Positions 8,664 through 16,281 of a stretch of 64,000 nt of DNA are shown in pieces; position 1 is the stretch's first letter, and every line of letters begins with the position of its first letter. The position numbers were made by a program, and so were the translations under genes. A model generated the notes under the pieces. The model was not told the DNA's origin and ran no database searches. It saw only the letters and a program-made list of their open reading frames with translations. Source of the DNA: Candidatus Synechococcus calcipolaris G9 (lineage in GTDB: Bacteria; Cyanobacteriota; Cyanobacteriia; Thermosynechococcales; Thermosynechococcaceae); contig NZ_JAKKUT010000002.1 of NCBI RefSeq assembly GCF_029582805.1, positions 1,549,747 to 1,613,746 on the forward strand, written 5' to 3'.

Positions 8664-9491
8664 ATGCTGCAAGCTGAATTTATGCGGGTTTTTGAACTCT
8701 TTCAACTGCCCTTTATGCAACGGGCCCTGATGGCGGGGATTTTAACGGGGGCCTTGGGGGGAATGTTGGGTAGCTTTACGATTTTGCGGCAGCTTTCCTT
8801 TTTTAGTGATGCTCTGGGCCATTCAGCCTTACTGGGGATTGTCATTGGCCTATGGTTGGGTGTGAATCCGTCTTTAGTGCTATTGCCCTTTGCCGTACTA
8901 TTTGCCTTGGGTGTCACCTACCTTTTGGAACATACGCGGCTATGGACTGATGCCCTCCTAAATATTATCTATTCTTCATCCTTGGCGATCGCAGTGATTA
9001 GTCTCAGCTTTATGGGTCAATATCGGGGCGGCTTAAATAATCTGTTATTTGGGGATATTTTAGCGGTACAGCCCCTAGACCTTGTATTAAGTAGCCTTCT
9101 GTTACTGGTGGGATTGATCTTCATTGGCTTGACCCTGCGTACCCAAATGTTAATGACGGTGAATGAATCCCTGGCCATTGCTCGGGGGGTATCCGTGAGG
9201 TTGCACCGCACCATTTTTGTGGTGTTGTTGTCCCTGGTGGTTGCGGTTTCGATTAAAACCGTGGGCGTATTACTCATTAGTGCCTTTGTGGTTATTCCCG
9301 CCTGTGCTGCCCGTCTCTGTAGTCGTCAATTTAATCACTATATTCTTTGGGCGGCAGGCCTGGGTTCCCTCAGTGCTGTGTTGGGGATGCTCGTCTCTGC
9401 CTCCGTGAATTTACCCTCTGGGCCAACGATTGTCGTCACTCAGCTTATTTTTTTTCTAGGGGCCAGTGGGTTTTCCGCCCGAACCTCCTAA
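8664..9491 (+). CDS. znuB: Zinc ABC transporter permease
   Basis: 275 residues with about eight hydrophobic helices of the ABC-3 (ZnuB/MntB/FecCD-like) permease family. The early 'GALGGMLGSFTILRQLSFFSDALGH' region (read in two parts) is the conserved family start, and a later 'KTVGVLLISAFVVIPA' is the typical cytoplasmic loop/helix motif. Last gene of the zinc operon; the accessory island begins only 10 bp after its stop codon. Confidence 0.93.
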   Translation: MLQAEFMRVFELFQLPFMQRALMAGILTGALGGMLGSFTILRQLSFFSDALGHSALLGIVIGLWLGVNPSLVLLPFAVLFALGVTYLLEHTRLWTDALLNIIYSSSLAIAVISLSFMGQYRGGLNNLLFGDILAVQPLDLVLSSLLLLVGLIFIGLTLRTQMLMTVNESLAIARGVSVRLHRTIFVVLLSLVVAVSIKTVGVLLISAFVVIPACAARLCSRQFNHYILWAAGLGSLSAVLGMLVSASVNLPSGPTIVVTQLIFFLGASGFSARTS

Positions 9492-9501
9492 CCGAACGTC
9501 C

Positions 9502-9612
9502 TAAGTGGCTGGGTTCAATTAACCTAAAAATACTGGTAAAGGCTATCATCTCCCTGCCTGGGGGCCACACCGCGGTTCCCTTCTCTTACAAGTAATTGCG
9601 CCTACCTACTTA
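9502..9612. repeat. MITE-like repeat, copy A (left boundary of island)
   Basis: This 111 bp segment is repeated in the same orientation at 13078-13194. Its ends are imperfect inverted repeats: TAAGTGGCTGGGTTCAATTA at the left and, reverse-complemented, TAAGTAGGTAGGCGCAATTA at the right (15 of 20 match). Both copies are bounded by TA. This is what a small non-autonomous transposon would look like; a TA target duplication would suggest a Tc1/IS630-type parent, but that is inference. Confidence 0.65.
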
Positions 9613-9778
9613 CGCTAAAAACTTTGCTTGTTAAGGAGTTTGGACAAAAATGAAGTTTTGTATATGCTATATCTAGCAGTTTTTGATACCTCTATATCCA
9701 TGTGCTAGAGTGGGTTCTATCCTTATGAGTAGAGAGTTCTGGTTTTCCATTACTAAATTAGCTAGGCTGCTAATCGCT

Positions 9779-9797
9779 GTCTAATCAATAGTTAGAC
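9779..9797 (+). other. Collapsed attC-like site
   Basis: GTCTAAT-CAATA-GTTAGAC: the two outer core boxes of an integron attC (R'' and R') separated by 5 bases instead of the usual ~40-130. The downstream GTTAGACCGCTGA is identical to the sequence that ends the full attC at 11425-11510. It looks like an attC with its stem deleted, marking the upstream edge of the first cassette. Confidence 0.5.
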
Positions 9798-9968
9798 CGC
9801 TGAACTTCTTCTGGGAAGTAATGCCTTAAAATCATCAGTGGGGCAAGCATACAAAGAAAATTGGAGTGGCATTAGCTTGGTTCTATAAGGCAATCAGCGG
9901 CATCGGCTATGATCTGAACAGTCATTTGCTTTTGTAGAGCCATACCGCTAGCTGAATAAGGGATTACG

Positions 9969-11408
9969 ATGCTGTCGAGAGAAGTAAGACAATTACAAAA
10001 TACTTGGGATCGAGGTGATTTTCCAAAGCATTTAGAGTGGATTGAAATTGACGGTATACGTGGATGGACTGGTCAGCGTATAGACTTTAAGTTTCCAATT
10101 GTTTGCATTTCGGGCGAGAACGGAATTGGGAAAAGCACTATTCTTCAAGCAGCGGCATCAGCGTATAAAAATGAAAGACAAGGCTTGAATCCTTACTATG
10201 CATCAGACTTTTTCCCAGATACCCCCTGGGAAAAGGTTACTAACGTATTTATTAGGGTGTCTCTCAGACAAGGAAGCCAGACTATAAACCATGTTGTAAG
10301 AAAACCAACCAATCGCTGGAGGGGTAATCCTGAGCGCAGTGAGAGAACAGTTATTTTCCTAGATCTTCGACGTACTCAGCCTCTTTATGCAAAATTAGGA
10401 TACTCACAACTAATTCGAGGTAATCCTGTTGAGGGTGTTGCCAATATTTTCTCTGATGAAACTCTCCAACGCTTCTCAGCTATTGTTGGCAAATCTTATA
10501 CATCAGCTAAAAGTGCTACTTTAAAGGACTCGCCAAATAGACCAGTTCCTGTGGTTGAAGTAGGTTCACTAAGATATTCGGGTTTCCATCAAGGTGCTGG
10601 AGAGTCTACTATTGCTGAGCTTCTTGCACTAAACATTCCTAATTACTCACTGGTTTTGATTGATGAAATAGAAACAAGCCTGCATCCCCGCGCACAACGG
10701 CGACTGATGAGAGATTTGGCAAATATTAGTCGAGAAAAGAAAGCACAATTTATTGTTACTACTCACAGCCCATACATTATGGAGGAGCTACCCCCCGAAG
10801 CGCGAGTTCATGTTTTGGGTAACACCGATAACAAACGTGTGGTTTTTGGTGTCTCTCCAGAGTTTGCTTTGACAAAAATGGATGACGTAGCAGTTCCAGA
10901 ACTGGAAATTTATGTTGAAGATACACGCGCGAAGATTCTTATTGAAGAGATTGTTGCAAGTCGAGGGCTAGAATATTTGTCACGAGTGACCATAACTCCC
11001 TTTGGAAAAGCTTCTGTTGGAAAAGCATTAGGTTTAATGAAATCTGAAAACAGATTTCGTCAAAAAACTTTAGTGGTGCTTGATGGTGATCAAGATCCCT
11101 CAACTGGTTGTTTGCAACTACCTGGAAACGATGCTCCCGAAGTTACAGTTTTTTCAGAGTTGCAAGCAGATGGATGGCAATCAATTGCAGATAAGCTTGC
11201 ACGTTCTCATTCTGACATGGTGGATCTCTGCAATCGAGTTATGACAGAGCAGAATCACCACAACTGGGTTAAGGATATTGCCGATCATCTACTGGTTGGG
11301 GGTGATGAGTTATGGCGTGCGATGGTACGGAGATGGTGTGCAATAACTTCCTATTCTCAGGGTTGTGATAATCTTTTTGAACATCTGGGAAACGAAATTG
11401 ACAGTTAG
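9969..11408 (+). CDS. OLD-like AAA ATPase with C-terminal TOPRIM nuclease domain
   Basis: 479 residues. An ABC/SMC-like ATPase half carries Walker A 'GENGIGKST' (49-57), a degenerate signature 'HQGAGES' (207-213), Walker B 'LVLIDEIE' (228-235) and switch His266 in 'VTTHSPYI'. The C-terminal part has a TOPRIM-like Glu317 ('EIYVEDTRAK') and an acidic 'VVLDGDQDP' (369-377). This is the domain order of OLD-family nucleases and Gabija GajA. No UvrD-type helicase is adjacent, so a stand-alone class 1 OLD arrangement fits best; fused PARIS-like proteins are an alternative. It is the sole gene of an integron-like cassette and is A/T-richer than flanking genes. An anti-phage role is inferred only. Confidence 0.8.
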   Translation: MLSREVRQLQNTWDRGDFPKHLEWIEIDGIRGWTGQRIDFKFPIVCISGENGIGKSTILQAAASAYKNERQGLNPYYASDFFPDTPWEKVTNVFIRVSLRQGSQTINHVVRKPTNRWRGNPERSERTVIFLDLRRTQPLYAKLGYSQLIRGNPVEGVANIFSDETLQRFSAIVGKSYTSAKSATLKDSPNRPVPVVEVGSLRYSGFHQGAGESTIAELLALNIPNYSLVLIDEIETSLHPRAQRRLMRDLANISREKKAQFIVTTHSPYIMEELPPEARVHVLGNTDNKRVVFGVSPEFALTKMDDVAVPELEIYVEDTRAKILIEEIVASRGLEYLSRVTITPFGKASVGKALGLMKSENRFRQKTLVVLDGDQDPSTGCLQLPGNDAPEVTVFSELQADGWQSIADKLARSHSDMVDLCNRVMTEQNHHNWVKDIADHLLVGGDELWRAMVRRWCAITSYSQGCDNLFEHLGNEIDS

Positions 11409-11424
11409 TACCTGTAAGAACACG

Positions 11425-11510
11425 GTCTAACAATTCGCTTGGAGCGGACTGCTGAAAGCCGCTGGTGTTGAGTCCGAGCTATTTGCAGCCGCTCAAGCGA
11501 ACCGTTAGAC
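11425..11510 (+). other. Integron attC site
   Basis: 86 bp from R'' GTCTAAC to R' GTTAGAC. Next to the R boxes, the arm TTCGCTTGGAGCGG pairs with CCGCTCAAGCGAA, leaving one unpaired G in the 5' arm. That extrahelical base is the hallmark by which integrase reads attC polarity. The site lies 17 bp after the OLD-like gene stop, as expected for a cassette 3' end. Confidence 0.85.
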
Positions 11511-11568
11511 CGCTGAGTTATCAATGGGGACTTTTTTGAATCAGTAAGTCGCCAGGAGAATTTTTAGT

Positions 11569-12015
11569 ATGGAAACACCAGTCGGCATTCTAAGACGTGT
11601 AATCTGGGAAAAGGGCTTTGAAGAAGAGCTATGTATTGGTAGTGGCAGATTCAAGAAATGTGTAAAGGCGGGTGGTGCTGTACGAATCGTGCAGAAAGAT
11701 TCAGGTTACTTTGTAGAGTTAGAGCTACTAGGTGCCGTCATTGAATACAGTTTGATTAACACTTGCTATCCAGCCTACATCATTGGAATTGCTAGCCTTG
11801 AAGTGTGTATCACTGATATTGACTTGAGTGGTTCAACCCTTAAAGGTTTGGGTGTTTCAATCAAGTTTTGTATTGGTAAATGGGGAATATCTAAATGTTG
11901 GGATATTTACAACGGTAAGATTAGATTTTTCTTGGTTAATCTATCTGAGATTAACGGAGATTTGTTTGAGCTAGGAGCCTTGGGAGAGAACATTCTGGTC
12001 GGGGTAGAAGAGTAG
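11569..12015 (+). CDS. Hypothetical cassette-borne protein
   Basis: 148 residues beginning METPVGILRRVIW. I do not recognise the family. The predicted content is mostly beta strand, with six to seven cysteines, two in similar contexts ('ELCIGSGRFKKCV' and 'KFCIGKWGISKCW'), which suggests an internal duplication. It has no signal peptide or membrane helix. It starts 58 bp after the attC at 11425-11510 and is followed by a MITE-like element, so it is the ORF of the second cassette. Function unknown. Confidence 0.6.
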   Translation: METPVGILRRVIWEKGFEEELCIGSGRFKKCVKAGGAVRIVQKDSGYFVELELLGAVIEYSLINTCYPAYIIGIASLEVCITDIDLSGSTLKGLGVSIKFCIGKWGISKCWDIYNGKIRFFLVNLSEINGDLFELGALGENILVGVEE

Positions 12016-12049
12016 TAAATCAATTACCACTTGCTAGGGCAGGTGGTAA

Positions 12050-12156
12050 TTAAGGGCACCTCGAAGAATTGCTCGATCTGCTAAAAATAGAGGCTGAAAC
12101 CATTGAAATCTCGTTTGAGATCCCCCCAAATTTTGAATTAATCGAGGTACCCTTAA
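12050..12156. repeat. MITE-like inverted-repeat element
   Basis: Starts TTAAGGGCACCTCGA and ends TCGAGGTACCCTTAA, terminal inverted repeats matching at 14 of 15 positions, with weaker matching continuing inward. Only ~107 bp long and without coding capacity, it has the form of a non-autonomous transposon inserted behind the 148-residue ORF. Confidence 0.6.
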
Positions 12157-12181
12157 CTGTATTCTTATTGAAAACCGTGCG

Positions 12182-12188
12182 GTCTAAC
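12182..12188 (+). other. Solitary attC R'' box
   Basis: GTCTAAC followed by AATATGATCTGAGCAGG. It has the same 5' context (CGGTCTAACAA) as the two complete attC sites but no matching GTTAGAC before the next gene. Probably the left half of an attC whose right half was lost. Confidence 0.4.
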
Positions 12189-12261
12189 AATATGATCTGA
12201 GCAGGACGAGCAGGGATGTGAGCTAAAATAGAGAAAGCTGGTGCCCATTTTATTTTCCTGC

Positions 12262-12735
12262 ATGAGTGAAACCGTTTACATCGAAACCAGTATCTTGGGC
12301 TATTTGACTGCTCGACCCAGCAGAGATATTGTTGTGGCTGCCAATATTGAGGTTACGCGGGAATGGTGGGAAACGCGCCGCATTGCTTTCCAACTCTACT
12401 CCTCCCAAGCAGTTGTCAAAGAAACCTCACAGGGAGATACCGAAATCGCATCTCAACGGCTCGAAATCATTCGCAACCTCGCGTTACTCGATTTGAACCA
12501 ATCTGTACTTGATTTAGCAGAGCAATTTTTGGAACGCAGTAGCCTTCCCTCAAAAGCTGATGTTGATGCTGTTCATATTGCAGCCGCAACTGTTCACGGT
12601 ATGGATTATCTACTCACATGGAATTGTAAGCACATTGCTAATGCTCAGATTCAAAGAAAACTGGCAGAGATTAGTCTTGATTTGGGATACGAGTTACCGA
12701 TTCTTTGTACACCCTATGAACTGCTCGGAGGTTAA
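12262..12735 (+). CDS. PIN-domain toxin, VapC-like
   Basis: Putative RNase of a type II toxin-antitoxin pair. From the ATG at 12262 the protein reads 'MSETVYIETSILGYLTARPS'. Acidic PIN residues are visible in 'YIETS' (Glu in place of the first Asp), 'QAVVKET' (Glu), 'KADVDAVHIA' (Asp) and 'LLTWNCKHI'. An in-frame GTG at 12241 would add seven residues with no family support. The partner gene starts 2 bp after the stop. The pair sits in the last cassette of the island. Confidence 0.85.
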   Translation: MSETVYIETSILGYLTARPSRDIVVAANIEVTREWWETRRIAFQLYSSQAVVKETSQGDTEIASQRLEIIRNLALLDLNQSVLDLAEQFLERSSLPSKADVDAVHIAAATVHGMDYLLTWNCKHIANAQIQRKLAEISLDLGYELPILCTPYELLGG

Positions 12736-12737
12736 TT

Positions 12738-12965
12738 ATGTACCATGATGCAATTGTAGAAGAAATTCACCAAATTCGCGAAGAGTATTCACAGTCATTC
12801 AACCATAACTTAAAGGCACTTTTCGCTGATCTGCAAAAGCAACAAGCTGAGAGTGGCAGAAAAGTTGTGAATTTGTCGCGAAAATCCGGTCTAACAACAC
12901 GTTGGAGCGGACGGGCGAGAGATATTGGTGGGGATGCAAAGGATACTAGCCGCCGTTCAACTTAG
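12738..12965 (+). CDS. Antitoxin partner of the PIN toxin, reading into attC
   Basis: 75 residues. The start 'MYHDAIVEEIHQIREEYSQS' and the following coiled 'LKALFADLQKQQAESGRK' are typical of the small proteins encoded after this PIN subfamily in cyanobacteria. From about residue 51 the protein is translated from the attC at 12889-12974 ('GLTTRWSGRARDIGG'), and the stop lies inside it. The native C-terminus has therefore probably been replaced by the recombination site, a frequent result of cassette formation. Confidence 0.75.
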   Translation: MYHDAIVEEIHQIREEYSQSFNHNLKALFADLQKQQAESGRKVVNLSRKSGLTTRWSGRARDIGGDAKDTSRRST

Positions 12966-12974
12966 CCGTTAGAC
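12889..12974 (+). other. Integron attC site
   Basis: 86 bp from R'' GTCTAAC to R' GTTAGAC, the same length as the first full site. The arm GTTGGAGCGG pairs with CCGTTCAAC, again leaving an unpaired G in the 5' arm. The interiors of the two sites differ in sequence, so they are not a simple recent duplication. The site closes the cassette with the PIN toxin-antitoxin pair. Confidence 0.85.
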
Positions 12975-13077
12975 CACCACTCTCCTGTTGAGACGTGGAA
13001 AAGGTTATTTATGGGTTGTAGTGATTAATCAAACATCAGTTCTTGGCTGAAGCGTAGCCAGGAGAGGGGTAAGCTGA

Positions 13078-13194
13078 TAAGTGGCTGGGTTCAATTAACC
13101 TAAACATGCTGGCAGGGAAAAAGGCGGTAATCTCCCTGGATGGGAGCTACACTGCGATTCCCTTCTCTTACAAGTAATTGCGCCTACCTACTTA
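13078..13194. repeat. MITE-like repeat, copy B (right boundary of island)
   Basis: Direct repeat of 9502-9612. The outer ~27 bp at the left and ~40 bp at the right are nearly identical, while the middle has drifted. The right end lies 12 bp past the aroE stop codon. With copy A it brackets 3.5 kb of accessory DNA. Confidence 0.65.
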
Positions 13195-13205
13195 ATCATT
13201 ACTTT

Positions 13206-14075
13206 CTAACAATTAAGTCCTAAAAATTCTTGGGCGGCATTGATCATCACGGTAATATCTGGGGGTTGGCCAATCCACTGCTCCAGGGCGATCGCCCCCT
13301 GGTGAATGAGCATCTCTAAGCCATCAATGGTGTGTAATCCCTGGGCGTGGGCATGGGCCAATAGGCGGGTAGGTCGAGGTTTGTAGATCAAATCATAGAC
13401 AATGGCAGTGCTGGCTAGTTGTGCTAATTGTTCTTGGGAGAGGGGACTTTGATCCCCATGGGGAGCCATACCAATGGGGGTTGTATTCACCACTAGGGCA
13501 GCCTCGGATAAATTCGGGGTCAGGTGTTCCCAGAGAATCGTCTTCAGAGGTGCTTTTAACTGGGGCCAGCTTTGGCCAAAGGCAGCTAATTTTTCAGGAT
13601 TACGACCCGCAATGGTCATGCCCTGGCAACCCAACTGGTCACAGGCCGCCACCACCGCCCGGGCCGCGCCACCATAGCCTAAGATCATCACCTGGGTCTC
13701 TTGCCAAGACTGGGATAGGGAGCGCAGAGGGGCGAGAAATCCCTGGACATCCGTATTGGTTCCGGCCCAGCCCTTTTCTGTGGGCCAGACCGTATTGACG
13801 GCCCCCACTTGGGCCGCGAGGGGGGTGATTTCCCCTAGGTGGGCAATAACGCTCTGTTTATGGGGAATAGTGACATTAAATCCCTGAACATTTAGGGCCC
13901 CTAGACCGGCGATCGCCACCGCCATATCTGCTGGTTTAACGGCAAAGGGGAGGTACACATAATCCAGACCGAGGGCAGCTAGGGCCCGATTGTGGATCAC
14001 CGGGGAAAGGGTATGACCAATGGGATCGCCAATCACACCCAGGAGTTGGGTTGTACCGACAATGGGGAATTTCAC
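13206..14075 (-). CDS. aroE: Shikimate dehydrogenase
   Basis: Catalyses NADPH-dependent reduction of 3-dehydroshikimate to shikimate in aromatic amino-acid synthesis. Substrate-binding motifs 'GVIGDPIGHTLSPVIHN' and 'GFNVTIPHKQSV' (catalytic Lys) open the protein; the NADP Rossmann segment 'VMILGYGGAARAVVAAC' and 'VVNTTPIGM' follow; 'LEMLIHQGAIALEQWIG' closes it. The longest frame begins at TTG 14084, but GTG 14075 gives the more usual N-terminus and is used here. It stands next to the accessory island. Confidence 0.95.
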   Translation of the reverse strand: MKFPIVGTTQLLGVIGDPIGHTLSPVIHNRALAALGLDYVYLPFAVKPADMAVAIAGLGALNVQGFNVTIPHKQSVIAHLGEITPLAAQVGAVNTVWPTEKGWAGTNTDVQGFLAPLRSLSQSWQETQVMILGYGGAARAVVAACDQLGCQGMTIAGRNPEKLAAFGQSWPQLKAPLKTILWEHLTPNLSEAALVVNTTPIGMAPHGDQSPLSQEQLAQLASTAIVYDLIYKPRPTRLLAHAHAQGLHTIDGLEMLIHQGAIALEQWIGQPPDITVMINAAQEFLGLNC

Positions 14076-14099
14076 GCAGGGCAACGACTCCTAATTTTC

Positions 14100-14687
14100 C
14101 TATTCCGCAAAGACTTGAACCGTACCATTGGCCTGGAGCACCAACCGCAATAACACGGTGGACTCGCTCTCAAAGGGACTGGTCATTGGCGTATCCCGCA
14201 GGGGGATGGGGGTGCGATCGATGAACCGGGCCGCCGCACCATTTAAGGGTAAGGCTTGGAACAATGTGCCATCGGGACTGAGGACAATCCGATATTCCAG
14301 GGTGGCATCCAAACTTTCTGGGGGTTGCCATCGATCTTGGAAATAGGTGCGAATCTCCTGAACCGTTTGGCTAGGGGCACCAATCCCCAAACTTTGGCTA
14401 CGTCCTTGGGGTAGGGCGGCGGTGGGAGCTTGATTTACTGGAGATTGATTCGATGGGGATTGGGGGGTAGCCGATCGCCCTTGATTGGGGGCAGGGGCAG
14501 ATGGAGGGGGTGGAGGTAAGGGCTGACTTGGCTCTAGGATAATAGTTCCTTCCGGGGGCGGTGGGGGCGGTAGGGTATCACCAGCCGGGCGATATCGCTG
14601 CGGGGGGGGACAGCTTCGGGGAGAGGTGGCAGGGGTGGTAATGCCTCTTGACTCCCTGGCAAACTACTTGGGGGCAAGGGCACTAAG
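14100..14687 (-). pseudogene. Frameshifted 3' part of the DUF4335 gene
   Basis: This region continues the DUF4335 gene but in shifted frames. Between a 9-C tract (minus strand, ~14704-14712) and an 8-C tract (~14602-14609) the coding sequence reads sensibly (LEGDLSLVPLPPSSLPG...) only in a +1 frame. After the second tract it returns to the original frame, runs through a Pro-rich segment, and ends in a conserved-looking domain ('TYFQDRWQPPESLDATLEY', 'LVLQANGTVQVFAE'). One base too many in the first tract and one too few in the second explain both shifts. A sequencing error, slippage or a true lesion cannot be separated here. Confidence 0.7.
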
Positions 14688-15626
14688 CTAAGATCGCCTT
14701 CTAGGGGGGGGGAGGGGGGATTGCTCCAAGTCTAGGGGCGGTAAAATCACAGGGGAATCTATCCCCGGTTCCATCATTTCTGGGGCTTCGGCGGCATCTT
14801 GGCTGATCAAAACCGGCCGTTCAACCAATTGAATTAAGGCAGCGGATAAACCCAAGACCACCAGGGCCACCGCCGCACTTCGGGCCCAAATGGGCAGGCG
14901 TTCCAGTTGAGATCGCGAGGTTGCCAGCAATTCCGGTAGGGGCTGCATCATAGCTGACCACTCTTCTAAGACCGTGGCCAAATCAAATAGCTCCGTGAGG
15001 CGCAACTTAAGCTGTTCACCCGAATCCGGGGTAGCCAAGGGCCCTAAATAGAGCCGATGGCAGAGGGGTGTTTCCGATTCCAGGTAGATCACTTTTTCCG
15101 GGGGCGGCAAATTCAGGGGAATGAGGGGAATATCCGTCATCTCCTCTGGGTCTGGCTCCAGCATATCCTCAGGGAAGGCATCAAAATCTAAGGAATCGAT
15201 GTCAAAATCGGGGGTATGGACCTGGGACTCTACATCATCTACATCATCTAAGTCACCTAAACTATCTAAATCACTTAAATTATGATGATTCTGCTCCACT
15301 GGTGCAGCTTCTGGGGGCCGTAGGGATGGCGATCGACGGATTAATAGAGCTTGAACATAGTCTTCCACCACCGTAGCCAACTGATAGAGGTCTTGATCAT
15401 TCCCCGTGAGTTCAATGGTATCGCTTGGGTCGGGGGAGTATCCGTTTGCTATCGCTCCATTCCCCCCATTTTTGGAATGTTCTGGCTTGGAAGGGTCAGG
15501 CCGTACTATCAGCTTAAACTGAAGCGATCGCACCGGCTGGCGCGGTAGACGATTCCCCAGGGGCAAGACATTGGCCGCAACATCTAGGGTACAGGAGGGT
15601 TGTTCGTAGGTTAGGGTTCGCTTCAT
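14688..15626 (-). CDS. DUF4335 domain-containing protein (5' part)
   Basis: 312 residues up to a stop just beyond the first poly-C tract; restored, the protein would be about 509 residues. The N-terminal domain ('RTLTYEQPSCTLDV', 'SLQFKLIVRP') and the 'LTELFDLATVLEEWSAMM' helix match cyanobacterial DUF4335 proteins. A long acidic linker (~110-180) is rich in Asp, and one membrane helix is near 262-284. The start ATG overlaps the DUF3038 stop by four bases, the usual cyanobacterial gene pair. Function unknown. Confidence 0.8.
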   Translation of the reverse strand: MKRTLTYEQPSCTLDVAANVLPLGNRLPRQPVRSLQFKLIVRPDPSKPEHSKNGGNGAIANGYSPDPSDTIELTGNDQDLYQLATVVEDYVQALLIRRSPSLRPPEAAPVEQNHHNLSDLDSLGDLDDVDDVESQVHTPDFDIDSLDFDAFPEDMLEPDPEEMTDIPLIPLNLPPPEKVIYLESETPLCHRLYLGPLATPDSGEQLKLRLTELFDLATVLEEWSAMMQPLPELLATSRSQLERLPIWARSAAVALVVLGLSAALIQLVERPVLISQDAAEAPEMMEPGIDSPVILPPLDLEQSPLPPPRRRS

Positions 15627-16246
15627 AATCCAGGGAGGGTATTCGAGAAACTATGTTCGTTAGCACTATCTTCCGCACGATTAAGGGAGTTCAGGATGGG
15701 TGGCTCTGGGGGAACGGTGCGCTCTAGCAGGGTTAACCAGAGACGACGATAGCCTTGACTATTACTGTAAAAAAGCAAGTCAATGAGCAGGTCTAGGGCC
15801 AGGGTCGTTAGATCATCAGTGGGTAGGGGGGCCGCATTCATTCGTTCCTGGTATAGGGTGGTAAAACGATCTAGGTAGTCCCCCAGTAGAGGATGCTGAT
15901 GGGGTTGGCGGCCCTGTTCATCCAGGACTTGCCACTGATCAATGGCCTCACGAATTAAGGACTGATGATTTTGGGCCAAGCGGGTACAAATTAATGCCAG
16001 GGCGCGGGCCTCATCCACATCTAGTTTGCGCCGACCGCCGCGACTGCGCCGCAGGGGGCTGGACTGACGCAATCGCCATAGGCCCACCCGATCGGAAATG
16101 TAGGCCTCAAAGCCCATGGCCTCGGCAGCCCCTAAGATTTCACTGGAACCCACCGCCGCCAAGGCTTCCAGACTAAGCAAAATGAGATCAATCTGGGCCT
16201 TAATTGTATTTAGCGTACCGGGTTCCGAAGGAATCGCAATGGTCAT
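15623..16246 (-). CDS. DUF3038 domain-containing protein
   Basis: 207 residues, helical, with a basic patch 'RRSRGGRRKLDVDEARAL' in the middle that is typical of DUF3038. Soluble, no signal peptide. It is translationally coupled (ATGA) to the DUF4335 gene downstream. This pair is conserved across cyanobacteria but has no established role. Confidence 0.85.
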   Translation of the reverse strand: MTIAIPSEPGTLNTIKAQIDLILLSLEALAAVGSSEILGAAEAMGFEAYISDRVGLWRLRQSSPLRRSRGGRRKLDVDEARALALICTRLAQNHQSLIREAIDQWQVLDEQGRQPHQHPLLGDYLDRFTTLYQERMNAAPLPTDDLTTLALDLLIDLLFYSNSQGYRRLWLTLLERTVPPEPPILNSLNRAEDSANEHSFSNTLPGL

Positions 16247-16281
16247 GGAATTTTATTCGTCAGGGGGCCTCTCGTTCTAGG

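Noticed and set aside
9969..11408. Gabija (GajA/GajB) system
   Set aside because: The ATPase-TOPRIM protein fits GajA loosely, but no UvrD-like helicase is adjacent; the next ORF is a 148-residue unknown.
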